A stretch of DNA of 64,000 bases from Enterobacter sp. Cy-643 (GTDB taxonomy: Bacteria; Pseudomonadota; Gammaproteobacteria; Enterobacterales; Enterobacteriaceae), in the NCBI RefSeq assembly GCF_011752815.1, contig NZ_VWWV01000001.1:992001-1056000 (forward strand), given 5' to 3'. The position numbers were made by a program, and so were the translations under genes. Numbering within the stretch: the stretch's first letter is position 1; every line of letters starts with the position of its first letter. The notes beneath the pieces were generated by a model that was not told the DNA's origin, did no database searches, and saw only the letters and a list, made by a program, of their open reading frames with translations. Positions 7,607 through 16,628 of the stretch are shown here, one piece after another.

Positions 7607-9028
7607 ATGAATAATTCGCCTGTTTCACCCGGCCGTGCGGGCCTGGTGCTGCTGTTGACGGGCCAGATGCTGCCGTTAATCGACACATCTATCACCAACG
7701 TGGCGCTGGACTCGATCACTCAGTCCCTCGGCACCACGCCAACCCAGCTTGAACTTATTGTGGCACTCTACGGCGTCGCCTTTGCCGTCAGCCTGGCGGT
7801 GGGTAGCAAGCTGGGGGATAACCACGGCCGCCGCAGAACGCTGCTCTGGGGCGTAGCCCTGTTCGGTGTCGCTTCTTTCCTGTGTGGGATCTCCGGCTCG
7901 GTCACCGAGCTGTTGGCGGCTCGTACCCTGCAAGGCGTCGGGGCTGCGCTGATCGTGCCGCAGATCCTTGCCACGCTGCACGTGACGCTCAAAGGCACCG
8001 CCCACGCCCGCGCCATCAGTCTGTATGGTGGCATTGGCGGGATTGCTTTTATTATCGGTCAAATGGGCGGCGGCTGGCTGGTGTCGGCGGATATTGCCGG
8101 CCTGGGCTGGCGAAACGCGTTCTTTATTAACGTACCAATCTGCCTGTTGGTGCTGGTACTGAGCCGGTTTTATATTCCTGAAACGCGCAGCGAAAGCCAT
8201 TCGCGCATTGACTGGCAGGGGACCGTCACGCTCGCGCTGGTGCTGTGTTGCCTGCTTTTCCCGATGGCGCTGGGGCCAGAGCTACACTGGCCGTGGCCGA
8301 TGCAGCTGATGTTAGTAGCCACGCTGCCGCTCGGCTATCTGATGCGTGTTGGGGCGCTTAACCAGCAGCAACGTGGGCTTCAGCCGCTGCTGCCGCCCAG
8401 GCTGCTGAAACTGGGCAGCATAAGGTTTGGTCTGCTAATTGCGCTGCTGTTCTTTACCTGCTGGTCGGGCTTTATGTTCTGCATGGCGCTGACGCTACAG
8501 TCGGGCATGGGAATGGCGCCGTGGCAGTCCGGAAACAGCTTTATTGCCATGGGTATTTCGTATTTTGTCTCAGCGTGGTTTGCGCCGCGGCTTATCGTGC
8601 GCCATTCGCTAAGTACCATTTTGCTGAGCGGGATTGCTATCCAGGTGGTCGGTCTGCTTGGGCTGATATTTACGCTCTGGCATTTTGGTACCCACGCAGG
8701 CCCGCTGGCGATAGCCCCGTCGACGCTGGTGGTGGGCTACGGCCAGGCGCTGATTGTGAACAGCTTCTACCGCATCGGAATGCGCGATATCGACCTGAAC
8801 GATGCCGGGGCGGCAAGCGCCATATTGAGTACCCTGCAGCAGTCTGCGCTGGGGCTCGGCCCGGCGGTGCTCGGGGCATTGTTCCTGCATCTGCAGCGCC
8901 AGAGTGGGGATTATTCTGTGGCGATGATCGGTTTCCTGGCGGCTGAAATAGTGATGATGCTGGTGCTTGCGGTCGCCGCCGTGAACCGCCGTCAGCTTTT
9001 GTCCGGCGCGAAAGTCTCCTTAAGATAA
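7607..9028 (+). CDS. MFS drug-efflux transporter, DHA2 (14-TM) type
   Basis: 473 residues from the ATG at 7607. TGGAG lies six bases upstream, so this start is preferred over the in-frame ATG at 7595. The protein is hydrophobic with about 14 membrane segments. It carries motif C-like IDTSITNVAL near residue 25, motif A GSKLGDNHGRRR near 70, and a typical motif B region around 95-115, as in EmrB/QacA-type proton-driven exporters. It is divergent from the XRE/MLTR regulator, which probably controls it. Its last 37 bases overlap the convergent AraC-family gene. The substrate cannot be predicted. Confidence 0.85.
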   Translation: MNNSPVSPGRAGLVLLLTGQMLPLIDTSITNVALDSITQSLGTTPTQLELIVALYGVAFAVSLAVGSKLGDNHGRRRTLLWGVALFGVASFLCGISGSVTELLAARTLQGVGAALIVPQILATLHVTLKGTAHARAISLYGGIGGIAFIIGQMGGGWLVSADIAGLGWRNAFFINVPICLLVLVLSRFYIPETRSESHSRIDWQGTVTLALVLCCLLFPMALGPELHWPWPMQLMLVATLPLGYLMRVGALNQQQRGLQPLLPPRLLKLGSIRFGLLIALLFFTCWSGFMFCMALTLQSGMGMAPWQSGNSFIAMGISYFVSAWFAPRLIVRHSLSTILLSGIAIQVVGLLGLIFTLWHFGTHAGPLAIAPSTLVVGYGQALIVNSFYRIGMRDIDLNDAGAASAILSTLQQSALGLGPAVLGALFLHLQRQSGDYSVAMIGFLAAEIVMMLVLAVAAVNRRQLLSGAKVSLR

Positions 9029-9762
9029 CGCCCCGGCGGCTGGCCGATAATTCGGGTAAAAGCAGTGGTAAAGCTGCTGGCGCTTTGATAGCCCATATCA
9101 TAGGCCACCTGAGTTATCGGCTCGCCGTTAACCAATTGTTCCACCGAACTGATAATCCTCATCCTTTCCCGCCAGCGAGTAAAACTCATCCCGATTTCAC
9201 TTTCGAAGAGGCGGCCTAATGTTCTGGGGCTGATGAAGGCGACAGCAGCCAGCTGCACCAGCGTTTTGCTACAGCCCGGATCCTCCCGCAGCAGGCTGGT
9301 GATTAACCTCAGCCGCTTATCTTTACCTTCGGGCACAAACAGATCGGTTTTCAAAACTTGTTTCAGTAACTGGAAGTGCAGCAGTTGTGCAATGAGGTCA
9401 AGCTGTGCGCCCGAATCGACGCTGTGTTGAATCGCTAAGGCTTCTTTGGCCAGTTCCGTGAGTAGGTTTGAGGCAACGATAAGCGAGCTGTTTACCGGCA
9501 ATTGCAGCTCAAATCCTTGCCTGAAACGTAGATTGATCAGCCGCGAACGCTCGGTGTAAAGCGCCCGGTGTAGCTGGCCCGGCGGCACCCAAACGCCGTT
9601 ACCGGGCGTAGCCAGCCACCAGCCCGTCTCGGTTTGCAGTCGGAGGGTCCCTTCCAGCGTGACGCTTAACTGACCGTGCAGATGACGATGAAACGTCACG
9701 TCGTCACCCCGGCGATGCGCCATGTCGGAAGCCGCGATAGCCGCGGATAGAGCGTCTGGCAT
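8992..9762 (-). CDS. AraC-family transcriptional regulator (cupin type)
   Basis: 256 residues. Residues about 15-85 form a cupin sensor domain (HRHLHGQLSVTLEG, then WVPPGQLH). Residues about 150-250 form the double helix-turn-helix AraC domain, with SPRTLGRLFESEIGMSF and the C-terminal AYDMGYQSASSFTTAFTRIIGQPPGRY signature region. It is divergent from the FMN reductase gene at 9859 with 96 bases between, so that gene is its likely target. The 3-prime end overlaps the MFS gene tail by 37 bases on the opposite strand, an arrangement that permits antisense interference but is not proof of it. Confidence 0.85.
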   Translation of the reverse strand: MPDALSAAIAASDMAHRRGDDVTFHRHLHGQLSVTLEGTLRLQTETGWWLATPGNGVWVPPGQLHRALYTERSRLINLRFRQGFELQLPVNSSLIVASNLLTELAKEALAIQHSVDSGAQLDLIAQLLHFQLLKQVLKTDLFVPEGKDKRLRLITSLLREDPGCSKTLVQLAAVAFISPRTLGRLFESEIGMSFTRWRERMRIISSVEQLVNGEPITQVAYDMGYQSASSFTTAFTRIIGQPPGRYLKETFAPDKS

Positions 9763-9858
9763 GTTGGCACTCCTGCGAATGTTTTTGGCGGATTGGCGAA
9801 AGAATTATCTCATTCTTTTGCTGATAATGCCTGCATCGAAATATAAGAGGAGAAAAAG

Positions 9859-10419
9859 ATGAAAACATTACGCTTTGTGGGTATCGCCGGCAGCTTACGG
9901 GTAGATTCGGCCTCCCGCGCGTTACTGGACAGCATTGGCGACATGCTGCCGGAAGAGAGCCATTTTAGTGTGCTTGATATTGGCGCCATGGAACACTATT
10001 GCCAGGATCTGGAAAAAGGGGAATTACCTGAACCGGTGGTGAGCGCCCGTCGGCTGGTGGCTGAGGCCGATGCGGTGATCATTACGGTACCAGAATACAA
10101 TCACGGCATGCCCGGCGTACTCAAGAATGCGCTCGACTGGCTGTCGCGGCCGGTCAGAGCCAGCTGTATGCTGGGAAAATATGTCTTTTTCGTTTCGCAG
10201 TCTACCGGCGCGCTTGGCGGCGTCAGGGCGCAATATCAGCTGCGGGAAACGCTGGCTTCGATGCTGTGCCATATGGTGCCGTTGCCGGAGCTGGCGGTCA
10301 GCTTTGCGAATCAGAAATTAGAGAACGGGCGTTTAATTGATTCCGCCACGGTGGCGTCTATTCGCACCCAGCTTGCCGTCTTTATTAAGGCGGTAGAGCA
10401 GAATAGCACAAACCGTTAA
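9859..10419 (+). CDS. NAD(P)H-dependent FMN reductase (ChrR/NfsB-like flavodoxin fold)
   Basis: 186 residues with a flavodoxin-like fold. The FMN phosphate-binding loop is GSLRVDSASRAL near residues 11-22. The signature PEYNHGMPGVLKNALDWLSRP near 79-99 is typical of NADPH-dependent FMN reductases, azoreductases and ChrR-type quinone/chromate reductases. The predicted role is two-electron reduction of quinones or xenobiotics in the cytosol. AGGAGAAAAAG stands just before the ATG, a strong ribosome site. It is divergent from the AraC-family gene, its probable regulator, and is followed by a hairpin terminator, so it is likely monocistronic. Confidence 0.85.
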   Translation: MKTLRFVGIAGSLRVDSASRALLDSIGDMLPEESHFSVLDIGAMEHYCQDLEKGELPEPVVSARRLVAEADAVIITVPEYNHGMPGVLKNALDWLSRPVRASCMLGKYVFFVSQSTGALGGVRAQYQLRETLASMLCHMVPLPELAVSFANQKLENGRLIDSATVASIRTQLAVFIKAVEQNSTNR

Positions 10420-10458
10420 CGACGGATTTATCGCCTTTTATGGCAACGAAATAAGGAT

Positions 10459-10488
10459 AAAATCCATACATGTGTGTGGATTTTTTTT
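10459..10488 (+). terminator. Terminator of the FMN reductase gene
   Basis: AAATCCATAC / GTGTGTGGATTT hairpin ending in eight T. It lies 40 bases after the stop. The remaining 240 bases up to mqo are AT-rich and contain no gene I can support. Confidence 0.75.
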
Positions 10489-10729
10489 GCCAATAACATC
10501 CCGATAACTAAGCGGATTACCGCTAATAATACCCGGAATACAGGATGTATTATTCGGCGGTGTTATTTTTATAATATTTGATTTTATTTGGTTTTTTTAA
10601 TTAAAAAAATCATTGGCATTAATTGTATGGATTAATCAGGATGTGAATGAGATTTTAAAATATCGTAAAAGTGGGTTAACATAGATGTACTTCATTCACC
10701 TGCGATGCAATAGAATTATTATGCCTGCA

Positions 10730-12379
10730 ATGAAAAAGACAATTATTTCTCTGACAACACTGGCGTTATTCGTCAGCTCTGCTAGCTACGCTAACGCGGA
10801 TTCCACGCAAAAAACAGATTTCCTGCTGATTGGCGGCGGTATTATGAGCGCCTCACTCGGCACGTGGCTCCAGGAGCTGCAGCCGGACTGGAAACAGGTC
10901 ATGGTTGAGAAACTTGACGGCGTGGCGCTTGAGTCCTCTAACGGCTGGAATAACGCCGGTACCGGGCACTCGGCAAATATGGAACTGAACTATACGCCGG
11001 AGCGCCCGGACGGTTCTATTGATGTCAGCAAAGCGCTGGAAATTAACGAACAGTTTATGATTTCCCGCCAGTTCTGGTCCGCACAAATTCAGCGCGGTAT
11101 TTTGAACGACCCGCATTCGTTTATTAATTCCACGCCGCACATGAGTTTTGTCTGGGGTGATAAAAACGTTGAATATCTGACCAAGCGCTATGACGCATTG
11201 CAGAAAACCACGCTTTTCCAGGGCATGAAATTCTCCACTAACCACGAGCAAATTAAACAGTGGGCTCCGCTGGTGATGGAAGGGCGCGACCCGAATCAAA
11301 AAGTGGCGGCTACCTGGACGCCAGTGGGAACCGACGTTAACTACGGTGAAATTACCCGCCAGCTGATCGGCAGCCTGAAAAAAAGCCCTAATTTCTCCCT
11401 GCAAACCTCTTCTGAAGTCACCGACTTCAAACGCAACGGCGATAATTCCTGGCACGTTACCATCAAAGACGTGACCAGCGGCAAAGAGCACGCCATCGAC
11501 GCGAAATATGTCTTTATCGGGGCAGGCGGCGGCGCGCTGAAACTGCTGCAGGAAACCGGTATTCCGGAATCGAAAAACTACGCCGGTTTCCCGGTGGGCG
11601 GCTCCTTCCTGATGACCGAAAACCCGGCGGTCACCAGCCAGCATCTTGAAAAAGTGTACGGTCAGGCCTCCGTGGGTGCGCCACCGATGTCCGTGCCGCA
11701 CATTGATGCCCGCTTTATCGACGGCAAGCGCGTAGTGCTGTTTGGGCCGTTCGCGACCTTCTCTACCAAGTTCCTGAAAAACGGCTCTTTCTTTGATCTG
11801 CTGAGCACGACTACTACCAGCAACTTTATGCCGATGACCGACGTAGGTCTGGATAACTTTGACCTGGTGAAATACCTGATTGGTCAGGTGATGCTGAGTG
11901 ATGAAGATCGCTTTGAAGCGCTGAAAGAGTACTACCCGCAGGCGCGTAAAGAAGACTGGAAACTGATTCAGGCCGGCCAGCGCGTGCAGATCATCAAAAA
12001 AGATGAGAACAAAGGCGGCGTGCTGAAGCTCGGTACCGAAGTGGTTGTTGACCAGCAGAAAACCATTTCTGCTCTGCTGGGCGCATCCCCAGGCGCGTCT
12101 ACTGCGGCACCGATTACGCTGAACGTGCTGAAGCAGATGTTCCCGCAGCAGTTCAACTCGCCTGAATGGCAGAGTAAGATCCGCGCCGTTGTGCCAAGCT
12201 ACGGCCAGGAGATGAACGGCAACGCGGCGCTGACGCAGAAAGTGTGGGATGACACCGCGGCCACGCTGCAGCTGACCAAACCGCCGGTCATTCAAATGAA
12301 CGACCAGAGCGCAACCCCGGTAGCAAAACCAGCCGAAGCGAAAGCGGACGCGGCTACCCAGCACGACATGGCGCTGTAA
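10730..12379 (+). CDS. mqo: Malate:quinone oxidoreductase
   Basis: Membrane-associated FAD enzyme that oxidises malate to oxaloacetate and passes electrons to quinone. From the ATG at 10730 the product is 549 residues, against 548 in E. coli. The reading frame is open 15 codons further upstream. The N-terminus [23 protein letters not shown] looks like a signal peptide, as does the E. coli start. The FAD-binding stretch [18 protein letters not shown] lies near 29-46, and [26 protein letters not shown] and [14 protein letters not shown] are family hallmarks. The C-terminal extension, rich in Lys, Pro and Ala, resembles that of E. coli. No strong Shine-Dalgarno sequence is visible. Confidence 0.93.
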   Translation: MKKTIISLTTLALFVSSASYANADSTQKTDFLLIGGGIMSASLGTWLQELQPDWKQVMVEKLDGVALESSNGWNNAGTGHSANMELNYTPERPDGSIDVSKALEINEQFMISRQFWSAQIQRGILNDPHSFINSTPHMSFVWGDKNVEYLTKRYDALQKTTLFQGMKFSTNHEQIKQWAPLVMEGRDPNQKVAATWTPVGTDVNYGEITRQLIGSLKKSPNFSLQTSSEVTDFKRNGDNSWHVTIKDVTSGKEHAIDAKYVFIGAGGGALKLLQETGIPESKNYAGFPVGGSFLMTENPAVTSQHLEKVYGQASVGAPPMSVPHIDARFIDGKRVVLFGPFATFSTKFLKNGSFFDLLSTTTTSNFMPMTDVGLDNFDLVKYLIGQVMLSDEDRFEALKEYYPQARKEDWKLIQAGQRVQIIKKDENKGGVLKLGTEVVVDQQKTISALLGASPGASTAAPITLNVLKQMFPQQFNSPEWQSKIRAVVPSYGQEMNGNAALTQKVWDDTAATLQLTKPPVIQMNDQSATPVAKPAEAKADAATQHDMAL

Positions 12380-12423
12380 GTTAACGCCTCAGCCAGCCTC
12401 TGTTACGACAGAGGCAATGATAA

Positions 12424-12450
12424 AAAAAGCCAGCCGCAAGGCTGGCTTTT
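12424..12450. terminator. Bidirectional terminator between mqo and gap paralogue
   Basis: AAAGCCAGCC, loop GCAA, GGCTGGCTTTT. It is flanked by A and T runs, so it can serve both convergent genes. Confidence 0.8.
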
Positions 12451-12465
12451 CTATTTCAGCTGCCG

Positions 12466-13476
12466 TTACAGGCCGCGTTTATCCATCAGCAGGGCAAGGT
12501 CAACCAGGCGGTTAGAGAAGCCCCATTCGTTGTCGTACCAGGCCAGAATTTTCACCAGGTTACCGCCAATCACCAGGGTAGAAAGCCCGTCAATAATGGA
12601 AGAACGCGGGTCGCCCTGATAATCGCTGGAGACCAGAGGCTCATCGCTGTAGCCCAGAATATCTTTTAGCGGGCCAGCTTCAGCGGCCTTGCGGAACGCC
12701 GCGTTCACTTCTTCCGCCGTGACATCGCGTTTTAGCGTCACGGTTAAATCGACGATAGACACCACCGGTACCGGCACGCGCAGGGAGTAGCCGGTCAGGC
12801 GACCGTCAAGTTCGGGGATAACCTTGCCGAGGGCTTTAGCCGCGCCGCTGGAATACGGCACAATCGATAGCGCTGCCGCACGTGCGCCGCGCAAATCTTT
12901 TTCCGGCTGGTCGTGCAGCGCCTGGCTGTTGGTGTAGGCGTGAGTGGTGTTCATCAGGCCGTGTTCAATGCCGAATGCCTGATGCAGCACCTGCGCGGCA
13001 GGGGCCAGGCCGTTAGTGGTACAGCTGCCGTTGCTGACCACGAAGTGTTTCTGCGGATCGTAGCTTTCGTGGTTCACGCCCAGCACGATAGTCAGATCGT
13101 CGTCTTTGCCAGGGGCCGAAATGATGACGCGTTTTGCCCCGCCGTGGGTGATGTGAACTTCAGCTTTTTCGCGGCTGGTGAAAAAGCCGGTGGCCTCGAT
13201 AACGACATCTACGCCGACGTCACGCCATGGGATCTGCGCCGGATCTCTTTCGCTGAAAACGCGAACCGGCTTGCCGTCTACGTGGAGCAGCCCTTCGGAG
13301 GCCTGCACCGGCGCGGGCAGTTTGCCCATCAGCGAGTCGTGTTTTAACAGGTGAGCAAGGGTTTTGCTGTCCGTCAGATCGTTGATGGCCACGATCTCAA
13401 TATTGGGGTTACCCAGGGCAGCGCGCAGGACATTACGTCCGATTCTGCCAAAACCATTAATCCCGACCTTAACCAT
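12466..13476 (-). CDS. Glyceraldehyde-3-phosphate dehydrogenase paralogue
   Basis: 336 residues, type I GAPDH: oxidative phosphorylation of glyceraldehyde 3-phosphate. It has the Rossmann motif GINGFGRIG at 5-13, Asp33 after VAIN (favouring NAD+), catalytic Cys152 in SNGSCTTNGLAP and His179 in NTTHAY. The second Cys of the usual SCTTNC motif is Gly156. It differs strongly from the housekeeping E. coli GapA and looks more like second copies seen in Gram-positive bacteria or proteobacteria. An ordinary gapA is therefore expected elsewhere in the genome. It lies 78 bases downstream of a GlxA-type regulator on the same strand. A more specialised aldehyde substrate is possible. Confidence 0.88.
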   Translation of the reverse strand: MVKVGINGFGRIGRNVLRAALGNPNIEIVAINDLTDSKTLAHLLKHDSLMGKLPAPVQASEGLLHVDGKPVRVFSERDPAQIPWRDVGVDVVIEATGFFTSREKAEVHITHGGAKRVIISAPGKDDDLTIVLGVNHESYDPQKHFVVSNGSCTTNGLAPAAQVLHQAFGIEHGLMNTTHAYTNSQALHDQPEKDLRGARAAALSIVPYSSGAAKALGKVIPELDGRLTGYSLRVPVPVVSIVDLTVTLKRDVTAEEVNAAFRKAAEAGPLKDILGYSDEPLVSSDYQGDPRSSIIDGLSTLVIGGNLVKILAWYDNEWGFSNRLVDLALLMDKRGL

Positions 13477-13554
13477 GATTCACTCCTTCTCTTGAATGTC
13501 TGGTTTCAGAGTAGGCGCAGAGTGAAATGGCGTAAATGACAAAAAAGGATCAAT

Positions 13555-14535
13555 TCATGCCAACTTCCTGCAGTGGAAGCGTTCGCGGTATTCCCCCGGC
13601 GTGAGGTGAAGCTGGCGCTCAAAGACGCGGCGCAGGTTGATGGCGGTGCCAAAGCCCGAGGCGCAGGCGACCCGCTCCAGGGTGTCGTTCGACTGCTCAA
13701 GATGATGGCGGGCGGCGGCCAGCCGGGCTTCTTCCACATAGCGGGCGGGCGTGACGCCGGTTTCCCGGGTAAAGACGCGGGTAAAATTGCGTGGGCTCAT
13801 GGCGACCCGTTCCGCCAGCTTTTCTACCGACAAATCGTCCGCCAGGTTATCCAGCAGCCAGTCCTGGAGTTGGCTTATCGGCCCGGTATTGGCCGCCTGG
13901 CGCAGATGATAGCGGCTAAACTGCAGCTGGCCGCCGGGGCGGTGGAGGTACATCACCAGATCCTGGGCTACATCCCGCGCGAGGGTGAAGCCATAATCCG
14001 CCTCAACCAACGCCAGGGTAAGATCAAAGCCGGAGCTGACGCCGCCGGAGGTCCACACCGGGCCGTCCTGAATATACAAAGGGCCGCCTTCCACTTTGAT
14101 CTGTGGCCAGCGGGCCTGCATCTCTTCCAGCATTCGCCAGTGGGTGGTTGCCCGGCGGCCATCCAGCAGCCCGGCGCGGGCCAGCAGCATGGCGCCGCCG
14201 CACACGGAGGCAATGCGTTGGGTATTTGGCGCGGCGCGGCATAGCCAGTCGACCACCGCGCTGCCTTCAGGCTCGCTCTGGCCTTTCCCGGTTATCATGA
14301 TGGTGTCGCGGGGCTCATTGGGGTCGAGGTCGGCCAGCCTGTGGTCAGCCAGCAGGTTCAGGCCGGACATGCCGTGTACGACGTGATGAGGCTGAGTGGT
14401 GGCGATACTGATGCGGTAGCGAGATTCGCTCAAGGCGTCCGCATGCAGGCGGTTAGCCTGCATCAGAATATCGGCGATACCGGCGGCTTCGAACAGCATG
14501 CCGCCGTCAGGGACAATTATCAGGATCGTTTTCAT
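13555..14535 (-). CDS. GlxA-family AraC-type transcriptional regulator
   Basis: 326 residues. Residues about 1-170 have the DJ-1/PfpI amidase-like fold of GlxA regulators, with nucleophile-elbow-like VCGGAMLLARAGLLDGRRATTHW near 114-136. Residues about 225-320 are the AraC double helix-turn-helix (SPRNFTRVFTRETGVTPARY, then ACASGFGTAINLRRVF). It starts only 31 bases after the hutG stop and no terminator separates them, so hutU-hutI-hutG transcripts may extend into it. It may also control the gap paralogue next downstream. The effector is unknown; the amidase-like domain in this family senses small ligands and is usually not catalytic. Confidence 0.82.
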   Translation of the reverse strand: MKTILIIVPDGGMLFEAAGIADILMQANRLHADALSESRYRISIATTQPHHVVHGMSGLNLLADHRLADLDPNEPRDTIMITGKGQSEPEGSAVVDWLCRAAPNTQRIASVCGGAMLLARAGLLDGRRATTHWRMLEEMQARWPQIKVEGGPLYIQDGPVWTSGGVSSGFDLTLALVEADYGFTLARDVAQDLVMYLHRPGGQLQFSRYHLRQAANTGPISQLQDWLLDNLADDLSVEKLAERVAMSPRNFTRVFTRETGVTPARYVEEARLAAARHHLEQSNDTLERVACASGFGTAINLRRVFERQLHLTPGEYRERFHCRKLA

Positions 14536-14566
14536 GTCCTGAAAAGTACGCTTTTAACAAATTAAG

Positions 14567-15373
14567 TCAAGTGGGCTGGCCGTAATGCCGCTGTCCCCAG
14601 GCCAGGGCAGTTTCAATCAGTCGGGCTAGCACCTGCTGGAATTGGACACCTTTATCGTCCGACCAGGCAAAACTCTCTTCATCCATGTAACAACACTGCG
14701 CCACTTCCAGCTGCACGGCATGGATATTTTGCTGTGGCGCACCGTAATGGCGCGTGATGTATCCGCCCTTGAAGCGCCCGTTCAGCACTTTACTGTAGCC
14801 GGCAAACGCCTCGCTGGCCTCAAGCAATTCCGCGCTCAGGGAAGGGTCACAGCTTGCCCCATCCGCGGTGCCAAAATTAAGATCCGGCAGGCGGCCTTCG
14901 AACAGGCGCGGTACCACGGATTTGATGGAGTGCGCGTCCCACAGCAGCGCATAGCCAAAGGTTTCTTTCAGCCTGGCCAGCTCCCGGGCAAGCGCCTGGT
15001 GATACGGCTGCCAGATGTTGGTCAGGATGTCGGCTCTGGCTTTCTCGTCAGGAGATTTTCCCGCCACGAACAGCGGTTCACCGTCGAAAAAGATGTCCGG
15101 GTAAAGTCCGGTAGTGGCCGTGGTGTAGAGCGGCTTATCGTCCGAAGGGCGGTTTAAATCGACTACGTAGCGCGAGTAGCTGGCGCTGAGTATGCTGGCA
15201 CCCATCTCGCGTATAGGCTGATAAAGTTTGGGAATATGCCAGTCGGTATCTTCCAGATTTTTGGCACGCGCCGTCAGCCCGTTTGCCACTTCCGGCGTTA
15301 ACTGTGTGCCGGGATGCGGCATGCTGATCAGCAGCGGCAGCTTGCCCTGATGAAGCTCAAAGCCCTTAATCAT
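14567..15373 (-). CDS. hutG: N-formylglutamate deformylase
   Basis: 268 residues of the N-formylglutamate amidohydrolase family: hydrolyses N-formylglutamate to glutamate and formate, the last step of the five-step Hut route. Recognisable parts are [10 protein letters not shown] near 14-23, SRYVVDLNR near 67-75, [10 protein letters not shown] near 143-152 (metal-binding region) and GGYITRHYG near 207-215. The start overlaps the hutI stop by eight bases, so the two are translationally coupled. HutF, which makes the substrate of this enzyme, is encoded at 28026-29393, showing that the formylglutamate branch rather than the formamide branch is used. Confidence 0.92.
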   Translation of the reverse strand: MIKGFELHQGKLPLLISMPHPGTQLTPEVANGLTARAKNLEDTDWHIPKLYQPIREMGASILSASYSRYVVDLNRPSDDKPLYTTATTGLYPDIFFDGEPLFVAGKSPDEKARADILTNIWQPYHQALARELARLKETFGYALLWDAHSIKSVVPRLFEGRLPDLNFGTADGASCDPSLSAELLEASEAFAGYSKVLNGRFKGGYITRHYGAPQQNIHAVQLEVAQCCYMDEESFAWSDDKGVQFQQVLARLIETALAWGQRHYGQPT

Positions 15374-16574
15374 TCCACACCTCTTTACCTTGATAGATAA
15401 CCTGTTTGGAGAGCGCGCCGCCCAGCCAGTAGCTCAGCTCGGCGGGATGGTCTATTTCCCACGCCACAAAGCTTGCTTCTTTACCTGCTTCCAGGGTGCC
15501 CGCTGTCTCGCTAATCCCGAGGGCGCGCGCCGCATTCAGCGTCACGCCTGCCAGCGCTTCTTCCGGCGTCAGGCCAAATAGCGTACAGGCCATGTTCATC
15601 ATCAAACGCAGGGATTGTACCGGGGAGGTGCCCGGGTTCAGGTCGCTGGAAATGGCCATCGGCACGTGATGTTTACGCAGCAGCGCCACCGGTGGCTTTT
15701 GCGTTTCGCGCAGGAAGTAAAATGCGCCTGGTAGCAGCACGGCGGTCGTGCCGTGTTTTGCCATCAGCGTAATATCGTCCTCACAGAGGTATTCCAGGTG
15801 GTCAGCGGAAAGCGCATTGTGGCGGGCGGCGAGCCCCGCGCCATGCAGCAGCGAAAGCTGTTCGGCATGAAGCTTAACCGGCAGGCCCAGCTCATGGGCT
15901 TTGACAAAGACGCGCTCAACCTGCGGCACGGAAAAGGCCAGGTGTTCACAGAAGGCATCGACGGCGTCAACCAGCCCTTCGCGATGCAACTCAGGCAACC
16001 AGCGTTCGCAAACGTCGGTGATAAAATCGTCGCTGCGGTCTTTGTATTCCGGGGGCAGGGCGTGGGCTGCCAGGCAGGTACTGTAAATCGTGAGCGGCAG
16101 ACTTTGTGCCAGCTGGCGGACAACGCGCAGCATTTTGCGCTCATCGTCAAAACTGAGGCCGTAGCCCGATTTCACTTCCAGAGTCGTCACGCCGTCTTTA
16201 CGCAGCGCATTGATACGGCGGCTGGCGGTTGCCAGTAATTCGGCTTCGCTGGCCTGACGCGTGGCTTTCACCGTGCTGGCTATCCCGCCGCCCGCCGCGG
16301 CGATATCCGCGTAGGTGGCACCGTTCAGGCGCATCTCAAATTCCTGGCTGCGGTTGCCGCCGAACACGCTATGGGTATGGCAGTCGATAAGGCCGGGGGT
16401 GACGAGCTTGCCCTGAAGATCGCGCTCTTCGTCATAAGGCTGGCTGGGACGCTGGCTGTCGGGACCAACCCAGGCAATCTTGTCGCCTTCGGTGAGCATC
16501 GCCGCGTCTTCGATAATATTGTACTGCCCGCTGACCATAGTGGTGATGCGGCAGTTACGCCATAAAATCCGCAT
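15366..16574 (-). CDS. hutI: Imidazolonepropionase
   Basis: 402 residues, amidohydrolase superfamily; opens imidazolonepropionate to N-formimino-glutamate in the cytosol. Metal ligands are visible in [10 protein letters not shown] near 61-70 and in the C-terminal [10 protein letters not shown] near 313-322, with KLHAEQLS near 238-245 in the substrate region. The length fits the family. GAGAGATCTT precedes the ATG, supporting the start. It lies 54 bases after hutU and overlaps hutG by eight bases, giving the order hutU-hutI-hutG in one transcript from the divergent hut promoter region. Confidence 0.95.
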   Translation of the reverse strand: MRILWRNCRITTMVSGQYNIIEDAAMLTEGDKIAWVGPDSQRPSQPYDEERDLQGKLVTPGLIDCHTHSVFGGNRSQEFEMRLNGATYADIAAAGGGIASTVKATRQASEAELLATASRRINALRKDGVTTLEVKSGYGLSFDDERKMLRVVRQLAQSLPLTIYSTCLAAHALPPEYKDRSDDFITDVCERWLPELHREGLVDAVDAFCEHLAFSVPQVERVFVKAHELGLPVKLHAEQLSLLHGAGLAARHNALSADHLEYLCEDDITLMAKHGTTAVLLPGAFYFLRETQKPPVALLRKHHVPMAISSDLNPGTSPVQSLRLMMNMACTLFGLTPEEALAGVTLNAARALGISETAGTLEAGKEASFVAWEIDHPAELSYWLGGALSKQVIYQGKEVWND

Positions 16575-16628
16575 AAGATCTCTCTCATCAGGACGGGCGC
16601 GACGAGAGCCGCGCCCCGGGGGAACGAA

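Noticed and set aside
10853-12364. 503-codon open frame antisense to mqo
   Set aside because: It mirrors the codon bias of mqo, has no recognisable domain and no ribosome site; mqo itself is clearly coding.
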